NCBI RefSeq assembly: GCF_013410355.1
Contig: NZ_JACCFI010000001.1
Coordinates: 3,840,135-3,904,134, forward strand
Length of the DNA: 64,000 nucleotides
Source: Agromyces hippuratus
Lineage (GTDB): Bacteria; Actinomycetota; Actinomycetes; Actinomycetales; Microbacteriaceae
Reading direction: 5' to 3'
In this document: positions 43,386 to 53,200 of the stretch, in pieces
Position numbering within the stretch: position 1 is the stretch's first letter
Layout: each line of letters starts with the position of its first letter
The notes under the pieces: model-generated
What the model was told of the DNA's origin: nothing
The model's input: only the letters and a program-made list of their open reading frames with translations
The model's database searches: none
Position numbers and translations under genes: made by a program

Positions 43386-43904
43386 ATGACCATCCGAACG
43401 AACACCCCGCACGTGCTCGCCGACCCGCCGATCTCCGTGCGAGCCAAGCTCGCCGCCGCATGGACCAGCTTCATGTTCCTGTACATCTACGTCGACTTCT
43501 TCAACCTCTACAAGCCCGGCGTCGTCGACGGCATCCTCAATGGCCTCGTCTGGAGGTTCGACGTCAGCCCGACGTTGTTGACCGTCATGCTCGCGTCCGT
43601 GGCGATCCCGGCCCTGATGGTGATGCTCTCCATGACGCTGCCCGCCCGGGTGAACCGCGCCACGAACCTCATCGTGGCATCGCTCTACATCCCGTACTCG
43701 GTGTTCAACGCGGCAGGGGCGACCTGGGAGTGGGCCTTCTTCTACGGCCTCTCCATCGGAATCGAGGTGCTGCTCCTGGCCTTCATCCTGCGCTCCGCCT
43801 GGACCTGGCCTCGAACGCACCACGACGCCGCAGATGTCGCGACGGCCGACCGACTGCGACAGGACCTTCGACGGGAGGTATCCGTGCAAAGTCCTCCGGC
43901 GTGA
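43386..43904 (+). CDS. DUF6326-like membrane protein
   Basis: The 172-residue protein has four membrane segments, starting with KLAAAWTSFMFLYIYVDFF. The motif AWTSFMFLYIYVD.F.LYKPG is that of a family I recall as DUF6326. The C-terminal ~25 residues are charged. It starts 97 bp after the oxidoreductase behind GAAAGAAG and is likely in the same TetR-controlled operon. Function unknown. Confidence 0.75.
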   Translation: MTIRTNTPHVLADPPISVRAKLAAAWTSFMFLYIYVDFFNLYKPGVVDGILNGLVWRFDVSPTLLTVMLASVAIPALMVMLSMTLPARVNRATNLIVASLYIPYSVFNAAGATWEWAFFYGLSIGIEVLLLAFILRSAWTWPRTHHDAADVATADRLRQDLRREVSVQSPPA

Positions 43905-43919
43905 AGCAGCCGAACGCAC

Positions 43920-43951
43920 AGCGCCCGTCCGGCCGAAGCCGAGCGGGCGCT
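43920..43951. terminator. Hairpin between the DUF6326 gene and the convergent DEAD-box helicase gene
   Basis: AGCGCCCG and CGGGCGCT form an 8-bp stem with a 16-nt GC-rich loop in the 64-bp gap between convergent stops. It has no U-tract. It may end transcription in both directions. Confidence 0.5.
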
Positions 43952-43968
43952 GAGACGTATCTGCCTGG

Positions 43969-45552
43969 TTACACCTGGGGCGTGGTGCCACCGGTGCGGG
44001 GGCCGCGGCGACGGCGGCGACGCGGGGGAGCGGCGTTGCCGTCGTGGTGCTCGTGGCCCTTGCCGTCGTGCGTGCCCGTGCCGGGCTCCTTGACGGCGAC
44101 GGCTTCGGCCGGGGCAGCGTGCGCAGCGGGGGCTCCAGCCGACTCGGTCGACGCCGACTCGGTGGCGACCGTCGAGGTCTCGCCGGCCGGCTTGCCGCCG
44201 CGCGTGCGGTTGCGGCTGCGGGTACGCGGGGCGCGCTCCGCGCCGGCATCCGCTCGCTCGGACCCGCCCTCGGAGCGACCGCCGGAGCGGCCCTCTGAGC
44301 GACCGCCCGAGCGACCCTCGCTGCGACCGGCCGTCGCCGAGCGGGTCGGCGCGGCGACCGCGGACGACGGCTTCAGGCGGCCCTTGGTACCGGCGGGGAT
44401 GTCGAGGTCGGAGAAGAGGTGCGGGCTCGACGAGTACGTCTCGGTCGGCTCGGGCTGGCCGAACTCGAGGGCGCGGTTGATGAGCGCCCACTTGTGCAGG
44501 TCGTCCCAGTCGACGAACGTCACCGCGATGCCGGTCTTGCCGGCACGGCCGGTGCGGCCCACGCGGTGCAGGTACGCCTTGTCGTCGTCGGGGATGGTGT
44601 GGTTGATGACGTGCGTCACGTCGTCGACGTCGATGCCGCGCGCCGCGACATCCGTGGCGATGAGCACGTCTTTCTTGCCGGCCTTGAACGCGGCCATGGC
44701 GCGCTCGCGCTGGTCCTGGTTCAGGTCGCCGTGCACGGCGGCGGCGTTGAAGCCGCGGTCGTTGAGCTCTTCGACGAGCTTGGCCGCCGCGCGCTTCGTG
44801 CGCGTGAAGATGACGGTCTTGCCGCGGCCCTCGGCCTGGAGGATGCGCGAGATGACCTCGTCCTTGTCGAGCGAGTGCGCCCGGTAGACGAGGTGCTTGA
44901 TGTTCGCCTGCGTGAGGCCCTCGTCGGGGTCGGTCGCGCGGATGTGGATGGGGCGCACCATGAAGCGGCGGGCGAGAGCCACGATCGGGCCCGGCATGGT
45001 GGCCGAGAACAGCATCGTGTGGCGGGTCGCCGGCGTCTGCGCCATGAGCTTCTCGATGTCGGCGAGGAAGCCGAGGTCGAGCATCTTGTCGGCCTCGTCG
45101 AGCACCATCTCTTGAACGTTCTTCAGCGAGAGGAGGCGCTGCGAGGCGAGGTCGAGGAGACGCCCGGGGGTGCCGACGACGATCTGCGCGCCGGCCTTGA
45201 GCTGCTCGATCTGGCCTTCGTACGCCTTGCCGCCGTAGATCGACACGATCTTGGTCGGGCGGTTGGATGTCGCGAGCTCGAGGTCTTCGGTGACCTGCAC
45301 GCAGAGTTCGCGGGTCGGCACGACGACGAGCGCCTTGACGCCGCCCTCGGGGTCGTCGCCGAGGCGCTGGATGATCGGCAGGCCGAACCCGAAGGTCTTG
45401 CCGGTGCCGGTCTTGGCCTGGCCGATGATGTCCTGCCCGGAGAGGGCGAGGGGGATGGTCTGTTCCTGGATGGGGAAGGCATCGATGATGCCCTTCCCGG
45501 CGAGGGCGTCGACGATGTCGGACGCGATGCCGAGGTCGGTGAAAGTGGTCAA
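43969..45552 (-). CDS. rhlE: DEAD-box ATP-dependent RNA helicase (RhlE-like)
   Basis: The 527-residue protein has all main DEAD-box motifs: Q-motif PIQEQTIPLAL, motif I AKTGTGKT, Ia PTRELCVQV, Ib TPGRLLDL, II VLDEADKML, III SAT, IV VIFTRTK, V ATDVAARGIDV and VI HRVGRTGRAG. The helicase core ends near residue 390. The tail is low-complexity, with repeated RSEGRSGG units and a basic end (RRRRRRGPRTGG), likely for RNA binding. The TTG at 45552 is the best start (MTTFTDLGIAS); the frame upstream is not coding. A TAGGGT -10 (45658-45653, minus strand) would give a leader of about 95 nt. A role in cold adaptation or RNA turnover is usual for the family. Confidence 0.92.
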   Translation of the reverse strand: MTTFTDLGIASDIVDALAGKGIIDAFPIQEQTIPLALSGQDIIGQAKTGTGKTFGFGLPIIQRLGDDPEGGVKALVVVPTRELCVQVTEDLELATSNRPTKIVSIYGGKAYEGQIEQLKAGAQIVVGTPGRLLDLASQRLLSLKNVQEMVLDEADKMLDLGFLADIEKLMAQTPATRHTMLFSATMPGPIVALARRFMVRPIHIRATDPDEGLTQANIKHLVYRAHSLDKDEVISRILQAEGRGKTVIFTRTKRAAAKLVEELNDRGFNAAAVHGDLNQDQRERAMAAFKAGKKDVLIATDVAARGIDVDDVTHVINHTIPDDDKAYLHRVGRTGRAGKTGIAVTFVDWDDLHKWALINRALEFGQPEPTETYSSSPHLFSDLDIPAGTKGRLKPSSAVAAPTRSATAGRSEGRSGGRSEGRSGGRSEGGSERADAGAERAPRTRSRNRTRGGKPAGETSTVATESASTESAGAPAAHAAPAEAVAVKEPGTGTHDGKGHEHHDGNAAPPRRRRRRGPRTGGTTPQV

Positions 45553-45660
45553 AAGTCTGCCTGTTCGTGTTGCTCGAGGTGGCGGTCGGATGCGCGCCCC
45601 GTTCTCAACTCCAGGCGCACGGCTGCGGATCCATCGCCCGCATGCACCCTCTACCCTATC

Positions 45661-45757
45661 CGAGACTCCCTGAACGCCCCGGATGGGCCGTTTGCGTGGT
45701 CTTCTGGAGCCGAGACTCCCGCAATGCCTCGGATAGGCTGTCTGCGTGGTCTTCTGG
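45661..45757 (+). repeat. 47-bp imperfect tandem duplication (50-bp period) copying a promoter and start codon
   Basis: Copy 1 (45661-45707) and copy 2 (45711-45757) both start CGAGACTCCC and end GCGTGGTCTTCTGG, with 40 of 47 positions identical. Copy 2 holds the TAGGCT -10 (45734-45739) and the GTG start (45746) of the ferritin-like gene. In copy 1 the -10 has become TGGGCC, and its GTG (45696) is out of frame with copy 2. Confidence 0.8.
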
Positions 45758-46462
45758 TCGAATCGGCGCCTTCCGCGCCCCGAGATGCCTCGGCTGCGCC
45801 CGCGTGTCGCGCCGACCGCGCTCGCGAAGGTGGATTTCACCGAACTCGTTCCCGAGCCAGTGCCGTTCCTCGGCCAGGCCGCCTACATCCAGCTCGAGTT
45901 CTTCGAGTCGCTCGCACGCTCCGTCGCGACGGCGCCGACGCTGTCGGCGAAGGAGGGGCTCAGCCGCGCCGCAGGCGGTGCGCTGCGCCAGCACCATGCG
46001 CTGATCGCCGAGTTGCGTCGCCTCGGCGTCGAGCCCGTCGAGGTGATGGCGCCGTTCGCGCCCGCGGCGGAGCGATTCCGCCTGGCGAGCGCCGGCGCCG
46101 ACTGGTACGAGCTGCTGCTGGGCATCCACGTCACCGCGGGCATGCTCGACGACTACTTCTCCCGGCTCGCCGAGGGCCTGCCCGGCGAACTCGCGACGCG
46201 GGTGCGCGCGATCCTCGCCGAAGACGAGGCGTCGGCGGGCGTGCTGCACGACGAACTGTTCGCCGCGATCGCGGCGGAACCCGGCCTCGCCGACCGGCTC
46301 GCCCTCTGGGGGCGCAGTCTTGTCGGCGACACGTTGCTGATCGCACGGTCGGCGCTGCGCGCGTCGGACTCGCGCGATCGCGGCGCCGACGTCGAGCCGG
46401 TCTTCACCGAGCTCATCGCGGCGCACACACGTCGCATGGACGCGCTCGGCCTCACGGCCTGA
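45746..46462 (+). CDS. Ferritin-like-fold protein (actinobacterial, tRNA hydroxylase-like)
   Basis: The 238-residue protein is largely helical, with Glu/His patterns of a ferritin-like four-helix bundle: LEFFESLARSV, ALRQHHALIAEL, AGMLDDYFSRLAEG, AILAEDEASAGVLHDELF. Actinobacterial homologues (Rv3210c-like, from memory) are annotated as ferritin-like or tRNA-(ms2io6A)-hydroxylase-like. Whether all metal ligands are present cannot be decided by eye. TAGGCT ends 6 nt before the GTG start, so the message is probably leaderless. It is divergent from the RNA helicase gene, the same arrangement as in mycobacteria. Confidence 0.75.
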   Translation: MVFWSNRRLPRPEMPRLRPRVAPTALAKVDFTELVPEPVPFLGQAAYIQLEFFESLARSVATAPTLSAKEGLSRAAGGALRQHHALIAELRRLGVEPVEVMAPFAPAAERFRLASAGADWYELLLGIHVTAGMLDDYFSRLAEGLPGELATRVRAILAEDEASAGVLHDELFAAIAAEPGLADRLALWGRSLVGDTLLIARSALRASDSRDRGADVEPVFTELIAAHTRRMDALGLTA

Positions 46463-46544
46463 GCGCGCCACGAATCATCGGCGTGCACGCACGCAGAGGC
46501 CTGCCCGTGCGCGCTCGACCCACGGCCGAGCGTCGTGGTTCGCG

Positions 46545-46850
46545 TCAGGCGCGAACCACGCCCGGGCGGGAGAGGCGCTCGAAGAGCGCGGCATCCTCTC
46601 GCTCACGGCGCGGGGAGATGACGTACAGCACCGCAGCGGGCACGAGTGCCGAGGCCACGAGGGCCGCGACCCAGATCCATCCGCCGTCCCATGCCCAGCC
46701 GAGCCAGGTCAGTGCGACCCACACGACGGCGGCGACGCCGGCGCCGATCGCAGAGCCCACAGCAACGCCCCGGAGGTGCCGGAGCGGCACGACGAACTGC
46801 GTTGCGAGGCCCAGGATGGCGCCGCCGACGACGACGAAGATGAGCTCCAT
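46545..46850 (-). CDS. Small membrane protein downstream of DUF3107
   Basis: The 101-residue protein has three hydrophobic segments (LIFVVVGGAILGLATQFVV; GVAVGSAIGAGVAAVVWVALTWLGW; WIWVAALVASALVPAAVLYVI) and a charged tail. I do not recognise a named family. Its ATG begins 1 bp after the DUF3107 stop, so the two are translationally coupled. Confidence 0.78.
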   Translation of the reverse strand: MELIFVVVGGAILGLATQFVVPLRHLRGVAVGSAIGAGVAAVVWVALTWLGWAWDGGWIWVAALVASALVPAAVLYVISPRREREDAALFERLSRPGVVRA

Positions 46851-46851
46851 G

Positions 46852-47076
46852 TCAGGCGACGAATCCGACGCGACGCGACTCCTCTGAACCGATCTCGACG
46901 TAGGCGAGGGCGGCCGAGGGCACGACGTAGCGGGTGCCCTTGTCGTCGGTGAGGGTCAGCAGCGGCGACTGGCCGGCGAGGGCCGCGGCGACCGCCTGCT
47001 CGACCTCCGCAGCTGACTGCGAAGTCTCGAAACCGAGTTCACGGGGGGAGTTCTGAATGCCGATGCGAACGTCCAC
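46852..47076 (-). CDS. DUF3107 protein (TB9.4-like)
   Basis: The 74-residue protein begins MDVRIGIQNSPRELGFETSQ and ends in EIGSEESRRVGFVA. It matches DUF3107 (mycobacterial Rv3208A/TB9.4), a small soluble actinobacterial protein of unknown role. The GTG start follows AAAGG. A TAGGGT -10 (47107-47102, minus strand) implies a leader of about 20 nt. It is divergent from adnA, as in many actinobacteria. Confidence 0.9.
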   Translation of the reverse strand: MDVRIGIQNSPRELGFETSQSAAEVEQAVAAALAGQSPLLTLTDDKGTRYVVPSAALAYVEIGSEESRRVGFVA

Positions 47077-47169
47077 GGTACGCCTTTCTGCTCTTGCGCC
47101 AACCCTACGACACCGGCTCGCGGGGCCGGTGCAGGTTCACTGTCGGCGGAACCCGTTAGCGTTGCCGAC

Positions 47170-50100
47170 ATGCAGGTCACCGCGACATCCGACGCCCCCG
47201 TTTCGAGGCTCGCGGCAGACGAGCACGTGGCGGTCTTCGGGGCGCCGGGCAGCGGCAAGACGACGTTCGCGATCGAGCTGGTCGCCGACCGCATCGAGCG
47301 GCTCGGCCACGCCACCGACGAGGTGCTCGTGCTCTCGGCGACGCGTGTCGCGGCCACCGCGCTGCGCGACCGGCTCGCGGTGCGACTCGGGGTGACCACG
47401 CGGGGGCCGCTCGCCCGAACTGCGAACTCGCTGGCCTTCCAGCTCGTGCGCGCGTTCACGGGTGCCCCGGTGACGCTGCTGACGGGCGCCGAGCACGACC
47501 AGATCATCGGCGAGCTGCTCGAGGGCGGCATCCGCGATGGGTTCGGGCCGGTCTGGCCCGACCCGCTGACGCCCGAGGTGCGCGTGCTCCGAGGGTTCCG
47601 CTCAGAGCTCCGCGACCTGCTCATGCGGGCCGTCGAGCACGGGGTCGACGCGCCAACGCTCGCCGCGCTCGGAGAGCGCACCGGCCGCCCCGAGTGGGTC
47701 GCCGCGGCCGCATTCCTCGAGGAGTACGACGAGGTGAAGGCGCAGCTGCGCCCCAACCAGTACGACTCGTCGGAACTCGGCGCCTTCGCCGCCGCGATCG
47801 TGCGACACAGCACGACGGATGCCTCGGCCGAGGCGGCCCTCGGTCTGCTCGCTCGCGTGCGGCTCATCGTCGTCGACGACGCGCAGGAGGCGACCGAGTC
47901 GACCGCCGCGCTGCTCGGCGCATTCGCCGCTCGCGGCGTCGCGGTCATCGCGCTCGGCGATCCCGATGTCGCCTCCAACGGATTCCGCGGCGGGCGCGCC
48001 GAACTGCTCGGCTCCCTCGGGTCGGTGCTCGGCGCCGGCGCCGTGCAGCGCGTCGAACTGCCTGTCGTGCACCGGGGCCGGCCCGAACTGCGCTCGATCG
48101 TGCAGTCGGTCAGCGGCCACATCGGCACGGCTCTCGGCGGCACGCACCGCTCGGCCGTGCGCGAGATGCCGGCCGACGCCGAGGTCGACCCGCTCGCCGC
48201 CGTGCTCGGTATCGAGGCTCCCTCGCATGCCGCCGAGTGCCAGGCGGTCGCGGCAGTGCTGCGCGAGCGCCACCTGCTCGACGGCGTGCCGTGGGCATCG
48301 ATGGCCGTCGTGCTGCGCTCGGGCGGCGATGTGCCCGCCTTCGAACGCGGCCTCGCGCTCGCCGACGTGCCGACCGCCGGCAACGCCGCCCGAACCGCGC
48401 TGCGCGACGCCCCCGCTGCTGCGGCGCTGCTCGCGGCAGCCTCGCTCGTGCTCGACCGCGATCCCCTCACTCCCGAGCTCGCCGTGACCGTGCTCACCGG
48501 GCCGATCGGCCGGCTCGACAGCGTCGGCCTGCGGCGGCTCCGACTCGCCCTGCGGCACGAGGAGCTCGCGAACGAGGGCTCGCGCACGGCCGACGAGCTG
48601 CTCGTCGAGGCACTCGGCGCGCCAGGCGGGTTCGAGACGATCGACGCGGCGCCCGCGCGTCGAGCTGCACGGCTCGCGAAGCTGCTCGCGACGGCTCGCG
48701 GCGTCGCACTTCGCGGCGGCACGATCGAAGAGGTGCTCTGGTCGATCTGGGAGGGCAGCGGGCTCGCCAACGAATGGTCTGCGCAGGCCGCAGGCACGGG
48801 CGTGCTGGCAGAAGAGGCCAACCGCGCACTCGACGCTGCCGTGGCCCTGTTCGCCGCCGCACAGCGGTTCGTCGAGCGTGAGCCCGAGGCGCCGCCCGTG
48901 CGCTTCGTCGACGAGGTGCTCGCGAGCGAGCTGCCCGAAGACTCCCTCGCGCCGCAGCGCTCGGCCGAGACCGTCGTGGTGACCACCCCGCCCGCCGTCA
49001 TCGGCCGCGAGTTCGAGGTCGTGGTGATCGCGGGCCTGCAAGACGGGGTCTGGCCGAACCTCCGCCCCCGCGGCACCCTGCTGCACGCGGCGCTCCTGCC
49101 TCGCGTGGTCGCCGCAGCCCGCGCCGGCGCACCGCTTCCTGCGCCCGAGACGGTCGCCGAAGCACGTGCCTCCGTGCGCGGCGACGAGCTCAGGCTCTTC
49201 GTGCTCGCGGCCTCGCGCGCGAGCCGGCAGCTCGTGCTCAGCTGCACGGCCAACGACGACGAGCAGCCGTCGATGCTCATGGGCTACGCGAGCGAGCGCA
49301 TCAAGACCGCCCGCCGCCGTCCGCTGCACCTGCGCGGACTCGTCGGCGCCCTGCGCGAAGAGGCCACGAGCTCCGGCGGCGGCGAGGCGCCCGCCGCCCT
49401 CGCCCTGCTCGCCGAGCAGGGCGTGCCCGGCGCTCACCCCGACGAGTGGTACGGCCTCGCCGAGCCGTCGACCACGGCTCCGCTCGTCGACCTCGATGGC
49501 GACCCTGAGGCGCTGGTCTCGGTCTCGCCCTCGCAGATCGATCGGGCAGAGGAGTCGCCGCTCGGCTGGTTCATCGACCATGTGGCATCGCCGCCCTCGG
49601 GCCTCGCGGCCTCGATCGGCACGATCGTGCACGCCGTGGTCGAAGAGGCCGGTGCCCGCGACGACGGCGACACGAGCATCGAGACGCTGTGGGCGGCCGT
49701 CGAAGAGCGATGGCGCGAGCTGCGCTTCGAGGCGGGCTGGGTGGCCGAGCGCGAGCGTCGCGGCGCACGGCGCATGGCCGAAGGGGCATCCGACTACCTC
49801 GCGAACTTCGTCGACGACGGCAAGGTGCTGCTCGGAGCCGAAGGGCGCTTCACCCTCGTCATCGGGCGCGTGCGCATCTCGGGCACGATCGACCGCGTCG
49901 AGGCCTCGGCCGACGGCACCACGGTGATCGTCGACCTGAAGACCGGGCGCACCCCGCCGTCGGCGGCCGAGACGGCCGCGCACCCGCAGCTCGCCGCGTA
50001 CCAATTGGCAGCGCGGGCCGGGGAGGTGCCGAACGAGGGCACGCTCGGCGGGGCGAAGCTCGTGTACCTCGCCAAGCCCACGCGCGGCAACGCCTTCACC

Positions 50101-50277
50101 GAGCGCGCCCAGCAGCCGTTCGACGACGAGGCCGAGGCGGCGTTCCGCGAACGACTCGGCGACGTCGCCCGCACCATGTCGGGCAGCGAGTTCGACGGGC
50201 CGGCAGAGCTCGGCTACCGCTCGAGATTCGGCGGCTGGCAGTACCGCGTGCACCTCGTGCCGGCGGTGTCGGCATGA
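47170..50277 (+). CDS. adnA: AdnA-like helicase-nuclease subunit (UvrD-type motor + RecB-type nuclease)
   Basis: AdnAB is the actinobacterial counterpart of RecBCD/AddAB and resects double-strand breaks. This 1035-residue subunit has Walker A GAPGSGKTT (24-32), a degenerate Walker B (VVDDAQEA instead of DEYQD) and weak SF1 motifs, ending in a RecB-type nuclease with VIVDLKTG (Asp922, Lys924) and QLAAYQLA. The altered Walker B fits AdnA as the non-lead motor. The nuclease site looks intact. TAGCGT (47157-47162) ends 7 nt before the ATG: leaderless. adnB overlaps its stop by 4 bp. In Mycobacterium, from memory, the equivalents are Rv3202c and Rv3201c. Confidence 0.9.
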   Translation: MQVTATSDAPVSRLAADEHVAVFGAPGSGKTTFAIELVADRIERLGHATDEVLVLSATRVAATALRDRLAVRLGVTTRGPLARTANSLAFQLVRAFTGAPVTLLTGAEHDQIIGELLEGGIRDGFGPVWPDPLTPEVRVLRGFRSELRDLLMRAVEHGVDAPTLAALGERTGRPEWVAAAAFLEEYDEVKAQLRPNQYDSSELGAFAAAIVRHSTTDASAEAALGLLARVRLIVVDDAQEATESTAALLGAFAARGVAVIALGDPDVASNGFRGGRAELLGSLGSVLGAGAVQRVELPVVHRGRPELRSIVQSVSGHIGTALGGTHRSAVREMPADAEVDPLAAVLGIEAPSHAAECQAVAAVLRERHLLDGVPWASMAVVLRSGGDVPAFERGLALADVPTAGNAARTALRDAPAAAALLAAASLVLDRDPLTPELAVTVLTGPIGRLDSVGLRRLRLALRHEELANEGSRTADELLVEALGAPGGFETIDAAPARRAARLAKLLATARGVALRGGTIEEVLWSIWEGSGLANEWSAQAAGTGVLAEEANRALDAAVALFAAAQRFVEREPEAPPVRFVDEVLASELPEDSLAPQRSAETVVVTTPPAVIGREFEVVVIAGLQDGVWPNLRPRGTLLHAALLPRVVAAARAGAPLPAPETVAEARASVRGDELRLFVLAASRASRQLVLSCTANDDEQPSMLMGYASERIKTARRRPLHLRGLVGALREEATSSGGGEAPAALALLAEQGVPGAHPDEWYGLAEPSTTAPLVDLDGDPEALVSVSPSQIDRAEESPLGWFIDHVASPPSGLAASIGTIVHAVVEEAGARDDGDTSIETLWAAVEERWRELRFEAGWVAERERRGARRMAEGASDYLANFVDDGKVLLGAEGRFTLVIGRVRISGTIDRVEASADGTTVIVDLKTGRTPPSAAETAAHPQLAAYQLAARAGEVPNEGTLGGAKLVYLAKPTRGNAFTERAQQPFDDEAEAAFRERLGDVARTMSGSEFDGPAELGYRSRFGGWQYRVHLVPAVSA

Positions 50278-53200
50278 GCGCCGCAGAGGGCCGCGTCGCC
50301 ACAGGAATCGCCGCCGCCGACATCGCTGCGAGGCTCGGCCTGCACGCGCCCACCGCCGAACAGCGAGCCGTGATCGAGGCCGACCCGCACGGCCAGAGCA
50401 TCGTCGTCGCCGGGGCCGGCAGCGGCAAGACCGAGACGATGGCCAACCGCGTCGTCTGGATGCTCGCGAACGGGCATGTCGCGGTGCCCGAGGTGCTCGG
50501 CCTCACCTTCACCCGCAAGGCCGCGGGCGAGCTCGCCGAGCGCATCCGCGAGCGCATCGCCCAGCTCGTCTCGCTCGGCATCGCCGAGGTCTCGCTCGAC
50601 CCGCTCGAGTCCGCGTCGGTCGGCACCTACAACGCCTTCGCGAGCGCCATCTACCGCGAGCACGCGATGCTCATCGGGCGCGAGCCCGACGCGGCAGTGC
50701 TCGGCGAGGCATCCGCTTGGCAGCTCGCCCGCTCGGTCGTCGCGGCCTCCGCCGACCCGAGGCTCGTCGAGCTCGACGCCTCGCTCGACAAGGTCACCGG
50801 CGCCGTTCTCTCGCTCAGCCGCGCGCTCGCCGAGAACGTCGCCGACAGCCGCGACGTGCGCGCGATGACCCGCGACTTCCTCGCGATGGAGGGGCTGCCC
50901 ATCGAGGCGCCGCGCAAGCGCACCGACTTCGCGTCGTTCGTCGACGCCCTCGGCATCGTCGGTGCGCTGCCGCCGCTGCTCGAACTCGCCGACGCGTACG
51001 CCGAGGCGAAGCAGCAGCAGGGCTTCGTCGAGTTCTCCGACCAGGTCGCCCTCGCCCTCGCGATCTGCGAACGCCACCCCGAGGTCGTCGCCGCGCACCG
51101 CGAGCGCTATCGCACCGTGCTGCTCGACGAGTACCAAGACACGAGCGTCGTGCAGACGCGCCTGCTCTCAGCCCTGTTCGGCGAGCAGTCGGTCATGGCG
51201 GTCGGCGACCCCGACCAGTCGATCTACGGATGGCGCGGCGCGAGTGCGGCGAACCTCGCGCGCTTCGGCCGCGACTTCGCACCCGGAGGCGACGCGGCGG
51301 TCTACGACCTGTCGACGAGCTGGCGCAACCCGAAGATCGTGCTCGAGGGTGCGAACACGCTGATCCTGCCGCTCGACGCCGGCATTCCGAAGGCGCCCCT
51401 CGGGGCCTCGCCGTTCGCGCAGCCGGGCCGACTCGAGGCGGCATGGGCCGAGACCATCGAACTCGAGGCCGACCTCGTCGCGACGTGGTTCGCCGAGCGC
51501 CTCGGGCGGGCCGGCCGCGGCGCCCCGGGCGAGCCGGCGCCCCGCAGCGGCGCGCTGCTCTGCCGCACGTTCGCGAACGTCGGCATCTTCACCGCGGCGC
51601 TCCGTGCCCGGGGCGTTCCCGTGCACGTGCTCGGCATGGCGGGCCTGCTCGACCAGCCGGTCATCGCCGACCTCGTGTGCGTGCTGCGGGTGCTGAACGA
51701 CCCCACCGCGGGCTCCGAGCTCGTGCGGGTGCTCGGCGGTGCGCGCTGGCGCATCGGCCCGGCCGACCTCGCCGCTCTGCACTCGCTCGCGAAGTGGCTC
51801 GCCGATCGCGATCTCTCGACCCGGCGCCTCGGTGACGAGGTGCGCGCCGGGCTCCGCGCGTCGATCGCACCCGACGAGTCGCCTTCGATCGTCGACGCCC
51901 TCGACTTCCTGCTCGTGGCCCCCGACTCGCACTCGGCGCTGGCCGCGTTCAGCGACATCGGCCTCTCCCGTATGCGACGTGCCGGCGCGCAGTTGCAATC
52001 GCTGCGGCGCCGTGCCGGTCTCGGCCTCGTCGACTTCGTCAGCCTCGTGCAGCAAGAACTGCTGCTCGACATCGAGGTCGCCGCGAACTCCTCCCAGCCG
52101 CTCGGGGCGCCGAGCCTCGAGGCGTTCGACGAGCTGCTCGCCGGCTTCGCCGAGGTCTCCGAGCACGCCACGCTCGGCGCGTTCCTCGGCTGGCTCACCG
52201 AGGCCGAGCAGCGCGACCGGCTCGCACCTCGACAAGACGAGCCCGAGCCGGGCGCCGTGCAGGTGCTCTCGATCCACGGATCGAAGGGCCTCGAGTGGGA
52301 CGTCGTGGCGATTCCGCGCATGGTCGACGACGAACTGCCCTCGAAACCGCGCTCGTCGAAGGGCTGGCTCTCGTTCGGCGAGCTGCCCAACGAGTTCAAG
52401 GGCGATGCCGACGAGCTGCCCGAATTGCAGTGGCGCGGTGTGCAGAGCCAGGCCGATTTCGATCGTGCCGTCGGCGACTTCGCGGAGGAGAACAAGCAGC
52501 GCCACGCCGAAGAGGAGCGGCGTCTCGCCTACGTGGCGTTGACCCGAACACGCAGCGACCTGCTGCTGACCGGGTCGTGGTGGGCGAGCCAGAAGGCGCC
52601 GCGCAAGCCGAGCCCCTTCCTGCGCGAGCTCGTGACCGCCGGGGTGATCGGGGCTGGGGTGCTGCCCAGCGCTCCCGAGCACGACGAGAACCCGCGCGCA
52701 GGTTCGACCGAACGCGTGCGCTGGCCACTCGACCCGCTCGGCATCCGTCGACCTGCTGTCGTCGCCGCCGCAGAGGCGGTGCGCGCCGCGGCCGCACGAC
52801 CGAGCGGCGAGGGCATCGGCCCGGTGCTCGCCGACCGCATCAGGCTGCTGCTCGAAGAGCGCCGGCGCCGCGCCGAGGGGCCGGGCACCGCCGAGGTACC
52901 CGTGCGCGTGCCCGCCTCGCGGTTCAAGGACTACGTCGACGATCCCGCAGCGGTCGCCGCGCAGTTGCGCCGGCCGATGCCGCAACGGCCGTACCGGGCG
53001 ACCCGCATCGGCACGTTGTTCCACCAGTGGGTCGAGCAGCGCTCGACCGGTGAGCTCGAGGCCGCCGCCATCGACGCGCTCGACGGCCTCGACGTGTACG
53101 CCGAGCTCGACATCCCGCTCGACGAGCGGGTCGCCGACCCCACCGCCGAGCGGCTGCGGCAGCTGCAGGCGACGTTCGAGGCCTCGGAGTGGGGCGGTCG

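Noticed and set aside
45696..45745. An alternative start of the ferritin-like gene in the first duplicated copy
   Set aside because: The GTG at 45696 is 50 bp upstream of the real start and so out of frame, and its -10 is destroyed.
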